Assembly (NCBI GenBank): GCA_026120185.1
Contig: JANUWF010000008.1
Span: 992,001 to 1,056,000 of the forward strand
Source: Voacanga thouarsii
Taxonomy: Eukaryota; Streptophyta; Magnoliopsida; Gentianales; Apocynaceae
Direction of reading: 5' to 3'
Length of the DNA: 64,000 nucleotides
The notes under the pieces are model-generated. The model was not told the origin of the DNA. It did not search any database and was given only the letters and a program-made list of their open reading frames with translations. The position numbers were made by a program, and so were the translations under genes. Below, piece after piece: positions 47,475-60,189 of this stretch (its first letter is position 1; each line of letters begins with the position of its first letter).

Positions 47475-48890
47475 TGATGCATATTTTTTTAGTATAGAAA
47501 ATATTGCCAACAAATTACACAATTAATCAAGTTTTAATTAAAATGTCAACCACTAAAACCACACATACGGGTAAGTACCCATCGTATAGTATAAGAAATA
47601 GCAAATATCGAATTCACGAGAACTTAGGCTCCCACCTTACTTTACCCAAATATTTATTATTTAACAAATAAAATAAGAAGAGAATAAGAAGGAAAATAAA
47701 TAAAGATAAAAATATATATAACTCAATTATGCAAATTCATGCAACTAGACAATTATCTTGAAAATATAATATTGAATCACTTAGCATTCATCACAATCAA
47801 TTGTCATCTTGGCATCACGAAGGAACTTAAGTAAAATTCAATCGTTTCCCAAGTCATGAACTTACTTATGTAGATTCCACTTCTTTTCCAATCCATGGAA
47901 TCATTATCCCTTGATTAATTTAGCAAATTTCCCATTCAAACCAAAGCAACCAAAAGATGCATTAAACTCATACCTCATAAATATGAAATTAGCCAATGAT
48001 CTTATGCTCTACGTAAAATCAACCAATCCTTAATCACTTTAGTTCTTTAATCTTAACTTCGTTTCCCAAGTCCATTAAAATCTAACAAATATGAAATCAA
48101 TGCAATAAACTTCTAACATCGTTTCCCAAGTTAATTAGAAGAAAACGCATCAATAACGAATGATAACAAGTAATCAAATACCAATGACAACAATAGATTG
48201 ATAAAAAATTCCAGTTAACTTGAAATCATAATTTCCAAAATAACATCCAATTACAATCAAAACATTAAGCACATCATTGTTCTAGAAAATTAAACAAAGG
48301 ATAAAAGATAGAACTCATAGACAAGTCTTTCTTCTTCTCTTGAAAACCTCCTTTGAACAATGCTCCTTTGAGTGGTGATTTTATCTTTGAATAATAAGTA
48401 GTTAGCTTGGATCCTTCAAATCACACTTTTGTCTTGTGTTTTTCTTGTTTAAATAGGCTTCTAAAAGGCTAAAATTTGTTCCCTAAGAGTCTTAGGCCTT
48501 GTAGAGATTAGAAAATACCAAAACTCTTGGGAAATTACCAAATCCGCGCATAATTGGAAAGCTCACCAACATTAGCAGATCAAGCCAGCACCAGCTCCCT
48601 TTGGTCGGCTGTGCCCTGGTTGTCCCAATCATGCTCTGTTTTTTTGAATAACGACACCCCTATTTTTCCAAATCAAGGCCAGCATTAGTTCCATGGGTCA
48701 CGGTGGGCGCCGGCCGTGCTCTGACAGTAACAGTTTGTTCGTTTTTTTGTCATTTTCTGCAATAAAATCCAAAACACCTTTCTAAAGGTAAAATATCAAA
48801 TATGAAGTAATATTCCTAGTAATTACATTAAATGTATCACAAAACACCCTCAAATAACTAGAAAAATATAGATTAATTTTGCCCCTATCA
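47475..48890 (-). mobile_element. Solo LARD-type LTR with perfect target duplication
   Basis: On the minus strand it starts TGATAGGGGCAAAATTAAT and ends ATGCATCA, the same ends as the LARD-2 LTRs, 1416 bp, flanked by GCTCT on both sides (47470-47474 and 48891-48895). The target was the primer binding site of the long gypsy-type element: removing the LTR restores GGCTCTGATACCA. Confidence 0.9.
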
Positions 48891-48902
48891 GCTCTGATAC
48901 CA
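48891..48902 (-). promoter_or_regulatory. Primer binding site (initiator tRNA-Met) of the long gypsy-type element
   Basis: GCTCTGATACCA, the exact reverse complement of TGGTATCAGAGC, two bases from the LTR that starts at 48905. It fixes the element's 5' end on the right and its direction as minus. Confidence 0.85.
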
Positions 48903-49722
48903 CTTATAACACCCTACTACCTACATATTCTAAAAGAGGGGGGGGGGGGATATCACCCTATTCTTATGACAAAGGGTCTTTATAACCAAGTAAGAGAAAA
49001 ATAAAAAAATATATAATGTTTAAAAACTTATTACAACCCAAAGCAAAAAAGAGTAAACAAATAAGCAAAACTCTCTAAGGTATAAATGTAACAAATCAAA
49101 CTAAGATCTTCAAGTCTCAAGGAAACTCAACCTTCAAAGTAGGATCATCCTGAAAACGTGTTATAAAACGTGGTGAGAAAAATTTCTCAGTAAGTCCTGT
49201 GTGCACTCGTGTTAATTTAAGAAGTATTTCGTATATATAGTATTGAACAATTCACAACAAAAGTCTGCAAGTCCAAATGAATAGTTTTGAACAGTAAGTG
49301 GTGTTTTATTGGCATTTCAAATAAAAGAGTTCAACATTATTAAGAAATAAACTACTTGAATATAAGCGACTATGAAACCCTGTATTATGACTGCATATTG
49401 TGAAACCCTGCATCACAAAACAAGTGGATGATCGGCCCATTGGGTAAGACACTTCTGCATCTCTACATCCTAACTTATTGGTTATCTATTTTGAAAAAGA
49501 AACAGTCCACATGGACTGAGTTACTAGCACAAATTAGCTTGACTAACTAGAATTGTCACCTTATCCAGAAAGAGTTTTATCCCTCGATAGAGGCCTCCAC
49601 CGAGAAACTTACCCTAGCCTTCCAAAGTTAGCTCTAACCAACCTACCTTTATTGAGTACTCAATGTTATGTTTACCCCACTTGGGATCAATTCGACAAAG
49701 TGAGTTACCTTGAAATTGTAAT

Positions 49723-51092
49723 TGATACGTGTTTTTTAGTGTAGAAAATTTATTAACAAAGTCAACAATCAATCAAGCTTTAATTAAAATACTAATCACT
49801 AAAATCACACATATGGGCAAGTATACCCATCATATAGTATAGGGAATAGAAAGTATCGAACCCACAAGAACTTAGGCTCCCACCTTACTTTACCCAAATC
49901 TTTATTGTTTAACCAATAAAATAAAAAGAGATAAATAAAACACTAACATAATATACTAGAGAAAATCAGGTCACACAAGAAAATCTACAAGGATAATCGA
50001 GTAAGAACAAGGAGAAAAAATATGTAAATAGATATAAATCCTTGAATACATAATTAATTAGCTGTTCTCTTAATTAATTATTATATCGGCATCATGAAGC
50101 AATTAAAATAGATCCACTTCATTTGCAATCCATTGAATCACTACCATTTAGTTAAATCAATGAACATATTCTGTCTCAACTGATTTACCCAAAATATGCA
50201 TTAAAATCAATCCTTACATAAATCCCTATGTTCTAGGCGATAATGAACATGAAATTAGCTAATGAATCTATATTCTAGCAATTATCAACTAATCTTTGAT
50301 TACTCAAGTTCTTTATTCCTAACTCCTTTTTCCAAGAAAGTTAAGAGATAACAAATATGAAATTAATTAAATTAAAGCCACTATCACCCACTTTGGCAAG
50401 CAAGCCAACAAGAAGAATCAATCAATCAATTCCTTAATTAAAACAAGCAATCAAATACCAATCATAATAATCAATTGATCAAAGAACTAAAATCAATACA
50501 AAATCATGAATCCAAAAGAATATCCTCTAAAGACAATTAAAACATTAATCTCAAATTGTCAAGAAATTACAAAGAAGAGAAAAAGAAACCACTCATAGAC
50601 AAGTAAACCTTCTTCTTCTTCTTTGAAACCTTCTTGAACAACCTCCTTTTCTTCTCTAAGAATTCTCTTTGGTCCTCTTAAATCTTGGTGTTTCTCTAGA
50701 AGTTCTATAAAATATTACAATAAAAATTCAAGAACTAGAACTCTCCTCTATACAATGTTATTCTCTTATATTTATAGGAGTTTAGGTTACAAAAGAGTGC
50801 CTACAAAAGTCCTTTCCCGTGGTTGAAAGAGTTCTCAAAAGAATCCAACTAAAATTGCCAAAATCTGCTTGGAAAAAGGAATTTGCTCATGCCTCTAAGC
50901 CGCCACTAACCATGCTCTATCACACTGGTGGTTTTTACCTTTTTCTCTCCTCCAATTCTGCATAAAAACATTAAAATACCTTTTGAAAAATAAAATATCA
51001 AATAGGAAGGAATATGACTAGTTATTTCATCAGATGTATCACAAAAAAACCTCAAATAACTAGGAAAATATAGGTGAATTTAGCCCCTATCA
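49723..51092 (-). mobile_element. Solo LARD-type LTR nested in the 5' LTR
   Basis: 1370 bp. On the minus strand it starts TGATAGGGGCTAAATTCACC, the family of LARD-2. Flanks GTAAT (49718-49722) and GTAAC (51093-51097) are a 5-bp duplication with one change. No coding sequence. Confidence 0.88.
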
Positions 51093-51957
51093 GTAACTAT
51101 GGTTCTTAAAAGTCTGAGTTTAAAACCTGATTTAAGAAAATTTAACATTTTGTTTTGGAAAACCTTTGCTTGCATAAAAATATTTTGTTTTGACAAAAGA
51201 TACAAAATATCCATAATTGCAACTCAAAGAATAATTTACAGTAAACACCAAATTTAACTTGCAGGAGTACTTTAGTTCAGTAAACATTTTAAGCAAGGAC
51301 TTACTTGATTCTTTTATCTCAAGGATAAAATCTCCCGATGTCTAGATCAAAGAAACCTAGCCCCGTCTGGGGTAAATATAAAAAGCACAGGTTATTATTG
51401 GCCAACAATTGTTGTAGCATATATGCATAAACAAATATATAACTCTAAACTCCAGGTTTCACCTAACTTAGACAAATTCCCATTATCAAAGCATCATTAC
51501 AGTTAGATTGGCAATAGCAAGTCAACAATCATTTGGTCCAATTATTATCTTTTATTCTTATCATAGCTTGTCAAAGCTTAAACTATAACCCCAAACACCA
51601 AGTACTTATAATCATGTATTCAATCTAATATTCACTAACAATTTCAATAACTTTATTTAACAGCAACATCCAAAAATATACTACCAGCACCGAGCATTAA
51701 GGCTAAACAATGTACTCTTTAATAATTCGTAAAAGAAAATAATTGTTTGTAATATAAAATAATAATTTTATAGGTAAAACAATTCATATCACATATAAAA
51801 ACTGGTAAACTATATGTTTATGTTCTTTTAGAAATTAGTGACTAGTTAATTACGAGATATTAAAAATAGTAGTTTATTGATGCTAAATAATGGATCAAAA
51901 AGATTAATTAATACTTAAACTAGAGTTTTGATACCATTAAGTATAACACTGACAGAA

Positions 51958-52222
51958 AAAAATAATAATAATGATAACAATAATAACAACGACAACAGCA
52001 ATAACAACAATAATAATAATATTATTATTATTAATTATATTAATAACACTACTAATAAGATTAAGAATAATAATAAGAGTAACAATAATAATATTAGTAA
52101 TAATTAATATAATATTAATGATAATAATAATAGTTATAATAACAATGGTAGTAATAATAATGTTATTAATAATAATAGTGAATATCCATACCAACAATCT
52201 TTATCAATTAACACACATGTAC

Positions 52223-52260
<38 letters not shown>
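51958..52260. repeat. Degenerate (AAT)n block and (TA)n run
   Basis: About 240 bp of imperfect AAT/AAC trinucleotides, then (TA)n at 52227-52260. The open frames over it (isoleucine/threonine runs) are artefacts. It is the homologous site of the microsatellite at 25389-25682; the copy at 61440-61990 is also AAT-rich. Confidence 0.9.
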
Positions 52261-52262
<2 letters not shown>

Positions 52263-54307
52263 ATATACATACATCATACCAACAAAATTAAAGTACTAGA
52301 TATAAGTGATTAAAATTAATGATTTGAACAATAATAATAATCTCATAGCAACAACTAGATCATTCATAACATAAATAATATATACATAAATTCTATTCAT
52401 AGTGTTGCATGCTTCATGTATCATCTCATCAAATATCTCTCATCTAACATAACAAAGATACCACAATAAATCCACAATTTTATCATGTTATACCTACAAC
52501 GACTATTATATCTTAAGATATAAGCAACTGATATAGTAACATAATATCTCCCATCTTCCTTCCATAGAAACCACATATTATAGAATTTTTCCCCCCCAAA
52601 TATCACCCCCAACAAATCATCATAGACCATCTCAACACTTCATCTTAACATTATTCTGCATAACTTGAGTTCATGGAAGTGGAAGGTTAAGCAAAAGTTA
52701 CTTGTTTGAAGATTGGTTTGATTTGAAGAAAATATTTTGATGACCAAGAGACCTTGATTGCTTCAATGTTCAAGCCCCAACCTTTTTTGAATAGATTCCA
52801 TCCAAACCAAGTGAAGGAAATGAATCAAGATGAACATGAGTTTTGATCCAAAGGAATAAGAAGCATAAGGAAAAAGAGAAAGAAAAGAGAGAAAATGAGA
52901 TTAGTGATTGAACTAAATTACCTTCTGGTTTAATCTTTGGGGTAGGAGTTTCTTGATTGATTTGATGTTAAAATCTAGAATATAGGAGAGAGTTGTAAGA
53001 GTTATTTCTTGTTTGGGTAATTTGGAGTGATTTGAGATACTTGGAGTTGAGTGGGAAGCAAAGAGTGCAAGTGTGTGTTCTTGGTGTTCTTGAAGTTGAA
53101 GCAACCAAATGGTAAGCATAGAGGTAGTATTTCGATTGGACTACTGTAGAGAGTTTCTAGGAATAAAATGTGGTCTTTGAATTTTGAAAATGAAAAGGTG
53201 TTGAGAAAATGGTAGAAACTATGGTGATGGTGAGTTCTAATGGTGACCGAATGGAAGAAGGTTTGAAGTGCTCTTGTGATAGTTCTTTCATCTTCTAGGA
53301 ATGAAAAAGAAAATTGAAGTTATCTTGTGCTTTGTGTTGGCTGAAATCTTGCACTGGTTGAAGGCTAAAATTCTGGTAACATAAATTAAGGTTAGTAACT
53401 ATCTTGGTTGAGTGTTTGAAGAAGTTATTCAAGGTTTTTAATTTCGAATTCAACTAGTTTAAGTAGAGGAAAATTCGGAGTGTTTAGAGATGTTCTAATG
53501 GTGTTTTCGGTTGCCATGCCTAGGTGAAGAAAGATGAACAGCTTGGTACATTGTGAGGACCAAAATTATGAAAAAGATGAGGAAGAAAGGAAAACTGATT
53601 ATAAACACCATGTTTGCTGAAAAAATTCGAACTACTTGTGTGTGATAGCGTGGAGTGTTTCTTGGTGTTGGTTGAGGTTTTGAATTTCTAATTCAAAACA
53701 ATTGGAAGGTAGTGTTTGAAGCTTAGTTTTAGGAAAATTTTAAGGTCCTATAATGGGGTCTTGATCGGCTGCCGTAGAAGAAGAAGGATGAAGTTAAAGT
53801 TGGTTCTTAGGGCCTAGTGCTTGAATAATAAATTCCAGCTTTTGCTCAATATAGAAGAAGTTAATTTGCAAATGGAAGAATGCACCCCTCCTACCTAGTT
53901 TTGGTCACAATGAGGCATATTGTGATTGATTAGCTAAGAAGATGAACCAGAAAATTCCCAACCTCCTTACTTAAGCATGATCAACAAAAATGAAGTTTCC
54001 TTAGGAGCTAAAATAGGTGTTTCAATTTTTGAAAACCAAGAATCTATCCAACCTCTTATTCTTCCTATGTTTTGCCCAAGGTATTTCTAATTTGTTGAAA
54101 TTCTGGTATCATGTGTAGGTAGAATTGAGGACAAGCAACTTAAATATAGAAGAATTTAAGTTGAGAGAAAATTCGAATTTAAAAGGGTTATGACATTAAA
54201 GCACATATATTGGAAATGGAGATTTTATCCAAATCTCCTGAAGACGTGTTAGAAACTAAATCTTACATTCTAAAGACAATTCTCCTACATCTAAGAAATA
54301 ATTTTGT

Positions 54308-54373
54308 AGCAAGTAGAGTTTGAACTCAAGTCATCAAGAGAAAATTCTCAAACCATAACCATTAGACTACAAT
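54308..54373 (-). repeat. tRNA-like Pol III box pair inside the 5' LTR
   Basis: Second copy of the segment at 27822-27895, more decayed: the minus strand reads GTAGTCTAATGGTTATGG ... GAGTTCAAACTC. It is at the same LTR position, about 240-300 bp from the LTR start. Confidence 0.55.
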
Positions 54374-54611
54374 AACTCTTGTGTTCTCTACTCCAACTCA
54401 ATTACTCCTATCTCCTAGCTTCAAAATTTACCTATTTCCTTTCTCATGAATCTAAAATAAAAATGCTCTCTATTTCTAACACACGGTAAAAATGCATATA
54501 AACAATTTTAAATTCCTTCAAATTTTCATCTAGAAAATATATGCATATATAATATGCCAAGAAATGTAACTCTTCCCTCTAACCCAAGATAGGCTTTGGT
54601 GGGGTTTTACA

Positions 54612-54741
54612 CAATAGGACTCACAATATCCATGTTTCATAGAGTGTCCATATTCAAATTTTTTTGAAAACCCCTAGCGAAAACGGTATTTGTAAAACAA
54701 AGGGACTCACCTCGTTTTCTATGTAAATCTTAATTCATGCT
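54612..54741 (-). mobile_element. Probable continuation of the old LTR at 5983-6573
   Basis: Contains GGACTCACCTCG (54696-54707), a motif found in the same family at about 43040-43055 (reverse). It starts right after the LTR end at 54611 with CAATA, which differs from CAGTG (6569-6573) by two G-to-A changes. If these are a target duplication, this is the other half of the host LTR. Confidence 0.4.
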
Positions 54742-55163
54742 TGTTGGATTTCAATCATGTAAAAACAATTTATGCGTAGTGAAAATTAAACAAAATTCAC
54801 GCAAAGGAATCATTCGTATGTAATTAAATGGGTTAAGAGAGGGAAAGAAAAATTCGTTACCTCTAAATCACGACTTTTAAATTTTTCTTCACGCCTGGAT
54901 CCTTTTTGAAATTTGTTTCAAACACGAACCACCAAAACATTAAGGTAGGAATTTCTCTAACAATATCTACATGAGGATGTACTCGAGAACCACCAAATTT
55001 TCTATTAGAAAAATTTATTAGAGGTTAGGGTTTTAATTTGGGGAAGAAAACAAAAAAAGGCTATCGAGGCTTTCTGTTAATTTGAAGGGGGCATCAATTT
55101 TTTTGTCAAAATTCACAACATAATTCTGTGTCACTCAAACAAAAACCACACCGCACACAAATA

Positions 55164-55204
<41 letters not shown>

Positions 55205-55929
55205 TGTGTTTAACACAGGAATAGCTGTGTGTTTTCCTTAACCTCTTAGGAATCAATTATTTTAGCCTTTTCAATTATGGGCTTAGGCTTTTAAGAATTG
55301 CACACTGAACCTTTGAATTATAACAAGTTTATAATTCATCCATAAAAATTTAGAAATTGCAATTTAACCTCAACTAGTTATAACATTTTACAATTAGTCT
55401 ATAATAATTATTTCTTCTCACAAATTAACCCCATAATATTATCAAATAATATCTTGAGTACTAATTCCTCTATTGTGTATGACGTATTAGGTTTTCTAGT
55501 CAATTGGTAGCTCACATGAATTAATTCTAATCATTATATAATTAATAATTAGAATTAACTTATTAATTCTAAATAAGATTAATTTTTTAATTTTTTAATT
55601 AATAAATTCATATTTAACAGATCATGAGCAGCATATAGCAATGCATCATGACCAACGAAAAGTTTAGAAAGTCAAATGGCTTGACATGAACCTTTTAATA
55701 GCAAAATATCACCATAATAAACTACTTTCATCATACTATATCTCGTTCGGTTTAGAGTACGAAATTAGTGCCAACTCCCACTAGAATATAATTAATTCTA
55801 GTTTGAATTTATTAGTACTTGATCTAGAATCCATTACTCAACATGTTTATTATTTGAAACTATTTTCAACACGTAGTTGTCTTGGTCACAAACTTCCTAA
55901 ATAATGATTCTCTACAAGTGGTTGTGAGA
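54742..55929 (-). mobile_element. Copia LTR, third copy, truncated by the Mutator-like element
   Basis: Homologous to 21252-22200: 'ccataatattatcaaataa', 'tattaggttttctagtcaattggtag', 'cttgacatgaacc', 'agagtacgaaattagtgccaactcc'. It starts TGTTGGATTTC and breaks off at 55929 within the segment that reads 'caacaagtgatcatgaga' in the other copy. A (GT)n run at 55168-55210 is specific to this copy. Confidence 0.75.
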
Positions 55930-57139
55930 CAGGGGTTTTGACCAAAATAGGCACTTTTTGAAAAGAACGCCCAAAAATAGCCACCTTTTTCGGGGAACCC
56001 CCTAGAGGGGCACCTCGCGTTTGCTGCAAGGCCCTAGTGGACCTTGCATCCAGTAGACATAAAGTAAGATGCAAGGTCCATTGGGACCTTATGTCCAGTG
56101 CAAGGAACCCGCACCTGTGCCTAACACCTGTCCACTTAGCACACTTACCTCGTGTCTGCAAGACACTATATGCCAAAAAATCATCTTTCTTCTATTATAA
56201 TTTTCCAAATACATTAAAATTTTTAAAATACTTTAATTACTTATAAAGTTTCATTCTAATGTATTTTTGAATCAAATTTGTATTATTATTTTTTATTTTG
56301 ATAGATCCACAATAAAAAATTTTTTACCGATGAATTAATATTAATTTCTATTTTATCTTCATTTTTTAAATATAAATTATATTTTTAAATATAAATCTAA
56401 CCATATTTTTTAAAAAAATCTATTTTTAGTTCATTTTTAAAAATAAATGATATTTTAAAAATTAGTAATTTTTAGTTTATTTTTAAGTCTAATTATGATT
56501 AGCCAAATTGTAGATATCATTTCCAAATAAAATTTAAAAGTAATGAAATAATTATAAATAGAGATTAAAATTTGAAAATATTATATGTAATTCATTCAAA
56601 TTTAAATTTACTTTTTGAGTATAATTATTAAATAAAGTATAATCTGTAGTATTTTATTACAATTGATTATAAAGACTAATTAGTTACAAAACGTTTAAAC
56701 TTTTCAAATGTCAATTATGTAAATTTATAATTTTCTTATAATTTAATTCAAGTAATTTATATTTTAACTGAATTCGAACAATCCACTATATATATTTTAT
56801 TTAATTACTATTAAATATTATTCAACTGTCAAAAATATGTATTTAATTAATATAAAACATTTCAGTAAATATGGATTTAATTAATATTAAATATGTATTT
56901 AATATGTATTTAATTAATATAGATTTATATAATATTAAATATGGATTTAATTAACATTATAAAATATTTTATTAAAAATAGTTGAATATTTCATGATTAT
57001 TTTGTGATTTTTAATTTAAAAAATGCTGTGAAAATAAAATCTAATTTTTAATTTAAGATTACGTATAATATTTAATTAAAGTAAATTTTAAATCTCAATT
57101 ATGTACACCTAAAATCATCAAAATAAAGTATGAAAGCTA

Positions 57140-59465
57140 GTCCTACAATTAAATCCTCAACGGTTCCTCGGAGGTTGAACCCATCTTGGAGGTTGTTGTT
57201 GAGGTTATGCTTCAAGTTGTCCCTCATCTTGTTCTTCTATAACATATGATGGACTTACATCCTCCTCAGATTGCCCATGCTGTCTCTGAGAGTGTCCAAT
57301 AGATGGACTAGCAACAAACTTCTCAACCAAAAATACATACCTAAGATCGAGAATTATGTACTGTGAAGTTAAAAATCATCAAGATTACCTTCAACCACTG
57401 CACCAGGCACATAATCATCTTTATCCACTGCACTTGGCATATAATCATTATCAATCGCTATAGGAGCATCTGGCAAATAATCATCTTCACCTCCTGTACA
57501 AGTGAGTAGTGATGTTGTTGAGAAATTTTGCCAACTACAACACGCCGACGTGCCTGTCTACCGCCCTATCTAATTGGTGGTGCTTGTCAAGGGACTTCTT
57601 GCAGAATCGACAGTATCAAATCAGAAGCATATGATCTTCTGGATAGTTGTATGACAAGCGAGTTTGGAAGATCTATTTCGCCACAAGCAGTTAATATACA
57701 TCTGAAAATATCTAATATTCTTCCAACTACTTGTTAAGCATATGATGCATCAGAATATTGAGACACTTCATTGCCAATGTATAAGATCTGGTGCAGTGCG
57801 TCGGCATATATAAGCATTTTAAGGAATGTCAATAAATATATATATATATATATATATCACAATTTTATATATACTTACATGCACGATAAAAAATTTACTT
57901 ACATATACTTTAAGTGTTAAACTACTAGATTGGTAATCTACGAAGTTCAGTTGTTGTATGGTTGAATTGCCAATCAATAGTCATATGCGAGTCTAATACC
58001 ACGCAGCATAATTAGTTGAAACCACAGCTTGCACAAAAATGGACTATCCTGCCAAAATATATGCGTGGTGATTTATCCAGTTAGTACGGTAAAGGGCATC
58101 AGCCTCATCTCACCTAACAACAGCAGTCCGCATGTCATACTAGTGCAAATTTGACCCCATGTCAACAATATCAGGAATTGATTGTGCAATCCAAATTATC
58201 GTATGACTCTATCGGGGGCGATGTAGCTCTATCATCTCTTAACACTATAGTGATGTGGTAATTGCCCAGATTTGTTGCTTATGCGTGTAATACGAAGGTA
58301 CTGATGCCAATATGTGCTCATTGTATAGTTTCCAAATAAACTATAGAAATAAACATTTTAGTATCAAATAATAAATAATAGTAATTTATAATACTTATAT
58401 AATTGTGAATTCAAAGATATAATATTTACATAATTGTGTCGCATCCGATCAAACTGATCCATGAAGCAATCATCATATGCGTTGGGGTCTTTCTAGTGGA
58501 CTTTTCTATGCTAATCCTCTAGGCGCATCTGGGGCAATATCCTCAACCAAACGTACTCTATCCGGTCTGGTAATAGGAATGCACTCTCAAGTCCACAACT
58601 ATTGCAAAAGTCATAATAATTTAAGAAAAATATGGGCATGATTATTTTTTGCTAAAAGTAAAATAAAAAGAGTTTATTTAATTTTGGATTCCATTTCGTA
58701 CCTAAATCAATAAAAGTGGACCACTGATTTAATGCGTCGTATAAGAAGTAGTGTTGCACATACAGTGAAACAAATGCGCTAGTGCTGCACTTCCCCAACT
58801 TAGTGTGCCAGCCAACTTAAGATTTCATATGTATCTAAGGAAGAGCAAAAGAACTCGATTCATGAATTTGTCTGAGAATAGAAATCCACCAAGAAGCTGC
58901 ATAATGCGACACCTTACATGCTGTGCAATCATATTTGCAGTCGCATGTAGTAGGAAAGGGCGAGACAAGGCTCTTAAGTGAGTTTAACTTCAATCGAGAT
59001 CCATCTAGGTTTGTGCCTGTGGGACAAAAATCTAGGAGCACGCCACACAGGTCTAGCAACTCTACCTATGGACAGTTGAACCCACAGCCAATAATTGGAT
59101 CATCATCCATGCATAATCCAAAAAGAATCTCTATATCTTGCAGGGTAATAGTAGCCTCTCATCTTGGAAGGTGGAAAGTGTGCGTCTCCTAGTGCCATCT
59201 TTCTACTAATGTTGTAATCAATGGATGGTCAATTTTTATATATAGTAAACGAATCATCCCACTGAATCCAGTTATATCTCTAAGTTTCTCACACAGGGAT
59301 CGAATGATCGAGCAACCCAAAAAGCACTGTTATTGCGCTTTGCATGAGGATGGTATCTTCTAACTGTCCTACCCAAATATGCAACGATTTATATATACAT
59401 TGCAGGGTCAACAAGTCCGGAATAATAGGGTCAGGATTAACTCCGTCTAATGTAGACTAGTACAT
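57140..59465 (-). pseudogene. Plant mobile domain (PMD) protein, pseudogene
   Basis: On the minus strand the N-terminal side reads STLDGVNPDPIIPDLL and a decayed 'ITGFSGMIRLLYIKIDHPLI', then ITLQDIEILFG, CGVLLDFCPTGTNLDGSRLK (58990-59060), 'LLGGFLFSDKFMNRV' and AGTLSWGSAALAHLF (58760-58880). These are the ordered hallmarks of the PMD (MAIN/MAIL-like, also annotated as serine/threonine phosphatase 7 long form homolog). C-terminal pieces follow: 'VIRQFGLHNQF' near 58180, and a tail near 57160-57200 reading QPPRWVQPPRNR, as common in transposon-borne PMD proteins. At least ten stops or frameshifts, and introns may be present (for example 58320-58440, 57830-57900). PMD genes of this subclass often travel inside Mutator-like elements, which fits the neighbour. 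Confidence 0.75.
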
Positions 59466-59725
59466 GGTATCCTAAAACAAGACAATAAAATTGTAATTTT
59501 ATTATTCAAAAAAAATTAAATTGAAAAATATCATCATGAGACATAACTAAATGCATGAAATCAATAACTAAATGCATGTCAATAGGCATCCATAATATTA
59601 GCAACAAAATTTACAAACAATGTGATTACATATATTACAAACAAAAGTAGGGATTGATACAGCAAATCAAATGAGAAATATTACATCAGTCCTATGAATT
59701 AAACTGATATTACATATATAGTGTT

Positions 59726-60180
59726 TTAACATGAATCAATGGCACCGTGGTTGCAATTCCTCCTATTATGTCCGCTGCGATAGCATAAACCACATCGAGG
59801 AGGTAAATCAGTGCTACGCTCGTCCATTTCATTCTGAATACGCAAAGTTCGCAACTCAACGGCTCTTGAAATGGTGGGTGAATGGTGCCAAGCTAAAACC
59901 AAGATTGTGCTAATAATCCTCATGTGAAATAGACCTAAAGTATACCGTATAAGTCAATAGATTTTAGTGTTGTGTTATTCGATGACATGAGATCCCTAGG
60001 ATTCAGCCCCAGTTGCTGACATGCTACAAATGTGTGGGAACAAAGTATTCCATATATTTCCTATTTGCAGCAACTGCATGTCTTGGTACCAACATTAACC
60101 TCGTACGAATTATTTTTCTTTCTATGCTCAAGATGTGGTGATACAATACTAAAAATACCCCGATCTTGATTAAAAGCCAA
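59726..60180 (-). pseudogene. MULE transposase C-terminus: SWIM zinc finger and CCHC knuckle
   Basis: On the minus strand 'GIFSIVSPHLEHRKKNN' and TCSCCK (about 60065-60080), a stop, then 'IYGILCSHTFVACQQL' (60010-60060) make a SWIM-type finger (CxC..C-x-H), the standard end of MuDR-class transposases. It is followed by 'LNPRDLMSSN' and, after stops, a CCHC knuckle CGLCYRSGHNRRNC (59756-59797), also usual in this class. The catalytic DDE part would be upstream, beyond the LTR inserted at 60190. It is transcriptionally upstream of the PMD pseudogene, same strand, about 260 bp away. Confidence 0.75.
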
Positions 60181-60189
60181 CACATGATG

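Larger units (their letters stand above)
48905..54611 (-). mobile_element. Long gypsy-type 5' LTR (about 4.33 kb without the nested LTR)
   Basis: From TATAACACCCTACTACC next to the PBS to GGTGGGGTTTTACA. Its left part matches 6574-7191 and its right part matches 25683-28147, both parts of the presumed 3' LTR. It contains the nested solo LTR 49723-51092, an AAT/TAA-rich block (51958-52195), (TA)n at 52227-52260 and the dyad CCCCGTCTGGGG (51361-51372). Length, tRNA-Met primer and TGTAACACC ends would suit Del/Tekay-type chromoviruses, but no pol is left to test this. Confidence 0.8.
55930..60189 (-). mobile_element. Mutator-like element with plant mobile domain gene, 5' part missing
   Basis: The left end (55930-55990) reads GGGGTTTTGACCAAAATAGG followed by CCCAAAAATAGCCACC, the style of a MULE terminal inverted repeat. 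An 11-bp perfect inverted repeat (GGACCTTGCAT 56038-56048, ATGCAAGGTCC 56070-56080) lies just inside. 56200-57130 is about 80 percent A/T with no gene. Then on the minus strand come a PMD pseudogene and the C-terminal end of a MULE transposase. An LTR inserted at 60190 cuts off the rest, which lies beyond the window. Confidence 0.65.

Noticed and set aside
51937..52291. Isoleucine- and threonine-rich frames
   Set aside because: Translation of degenerate AAT/TAA trinucleotides.
58835..59192. Host MAIN/MAIL1 gene
   Set aside because: Many stops and frameshifts, and it is flanked by a MULE transposase tail and a MULE-type end; a transposon-borne pseudogene fits better.
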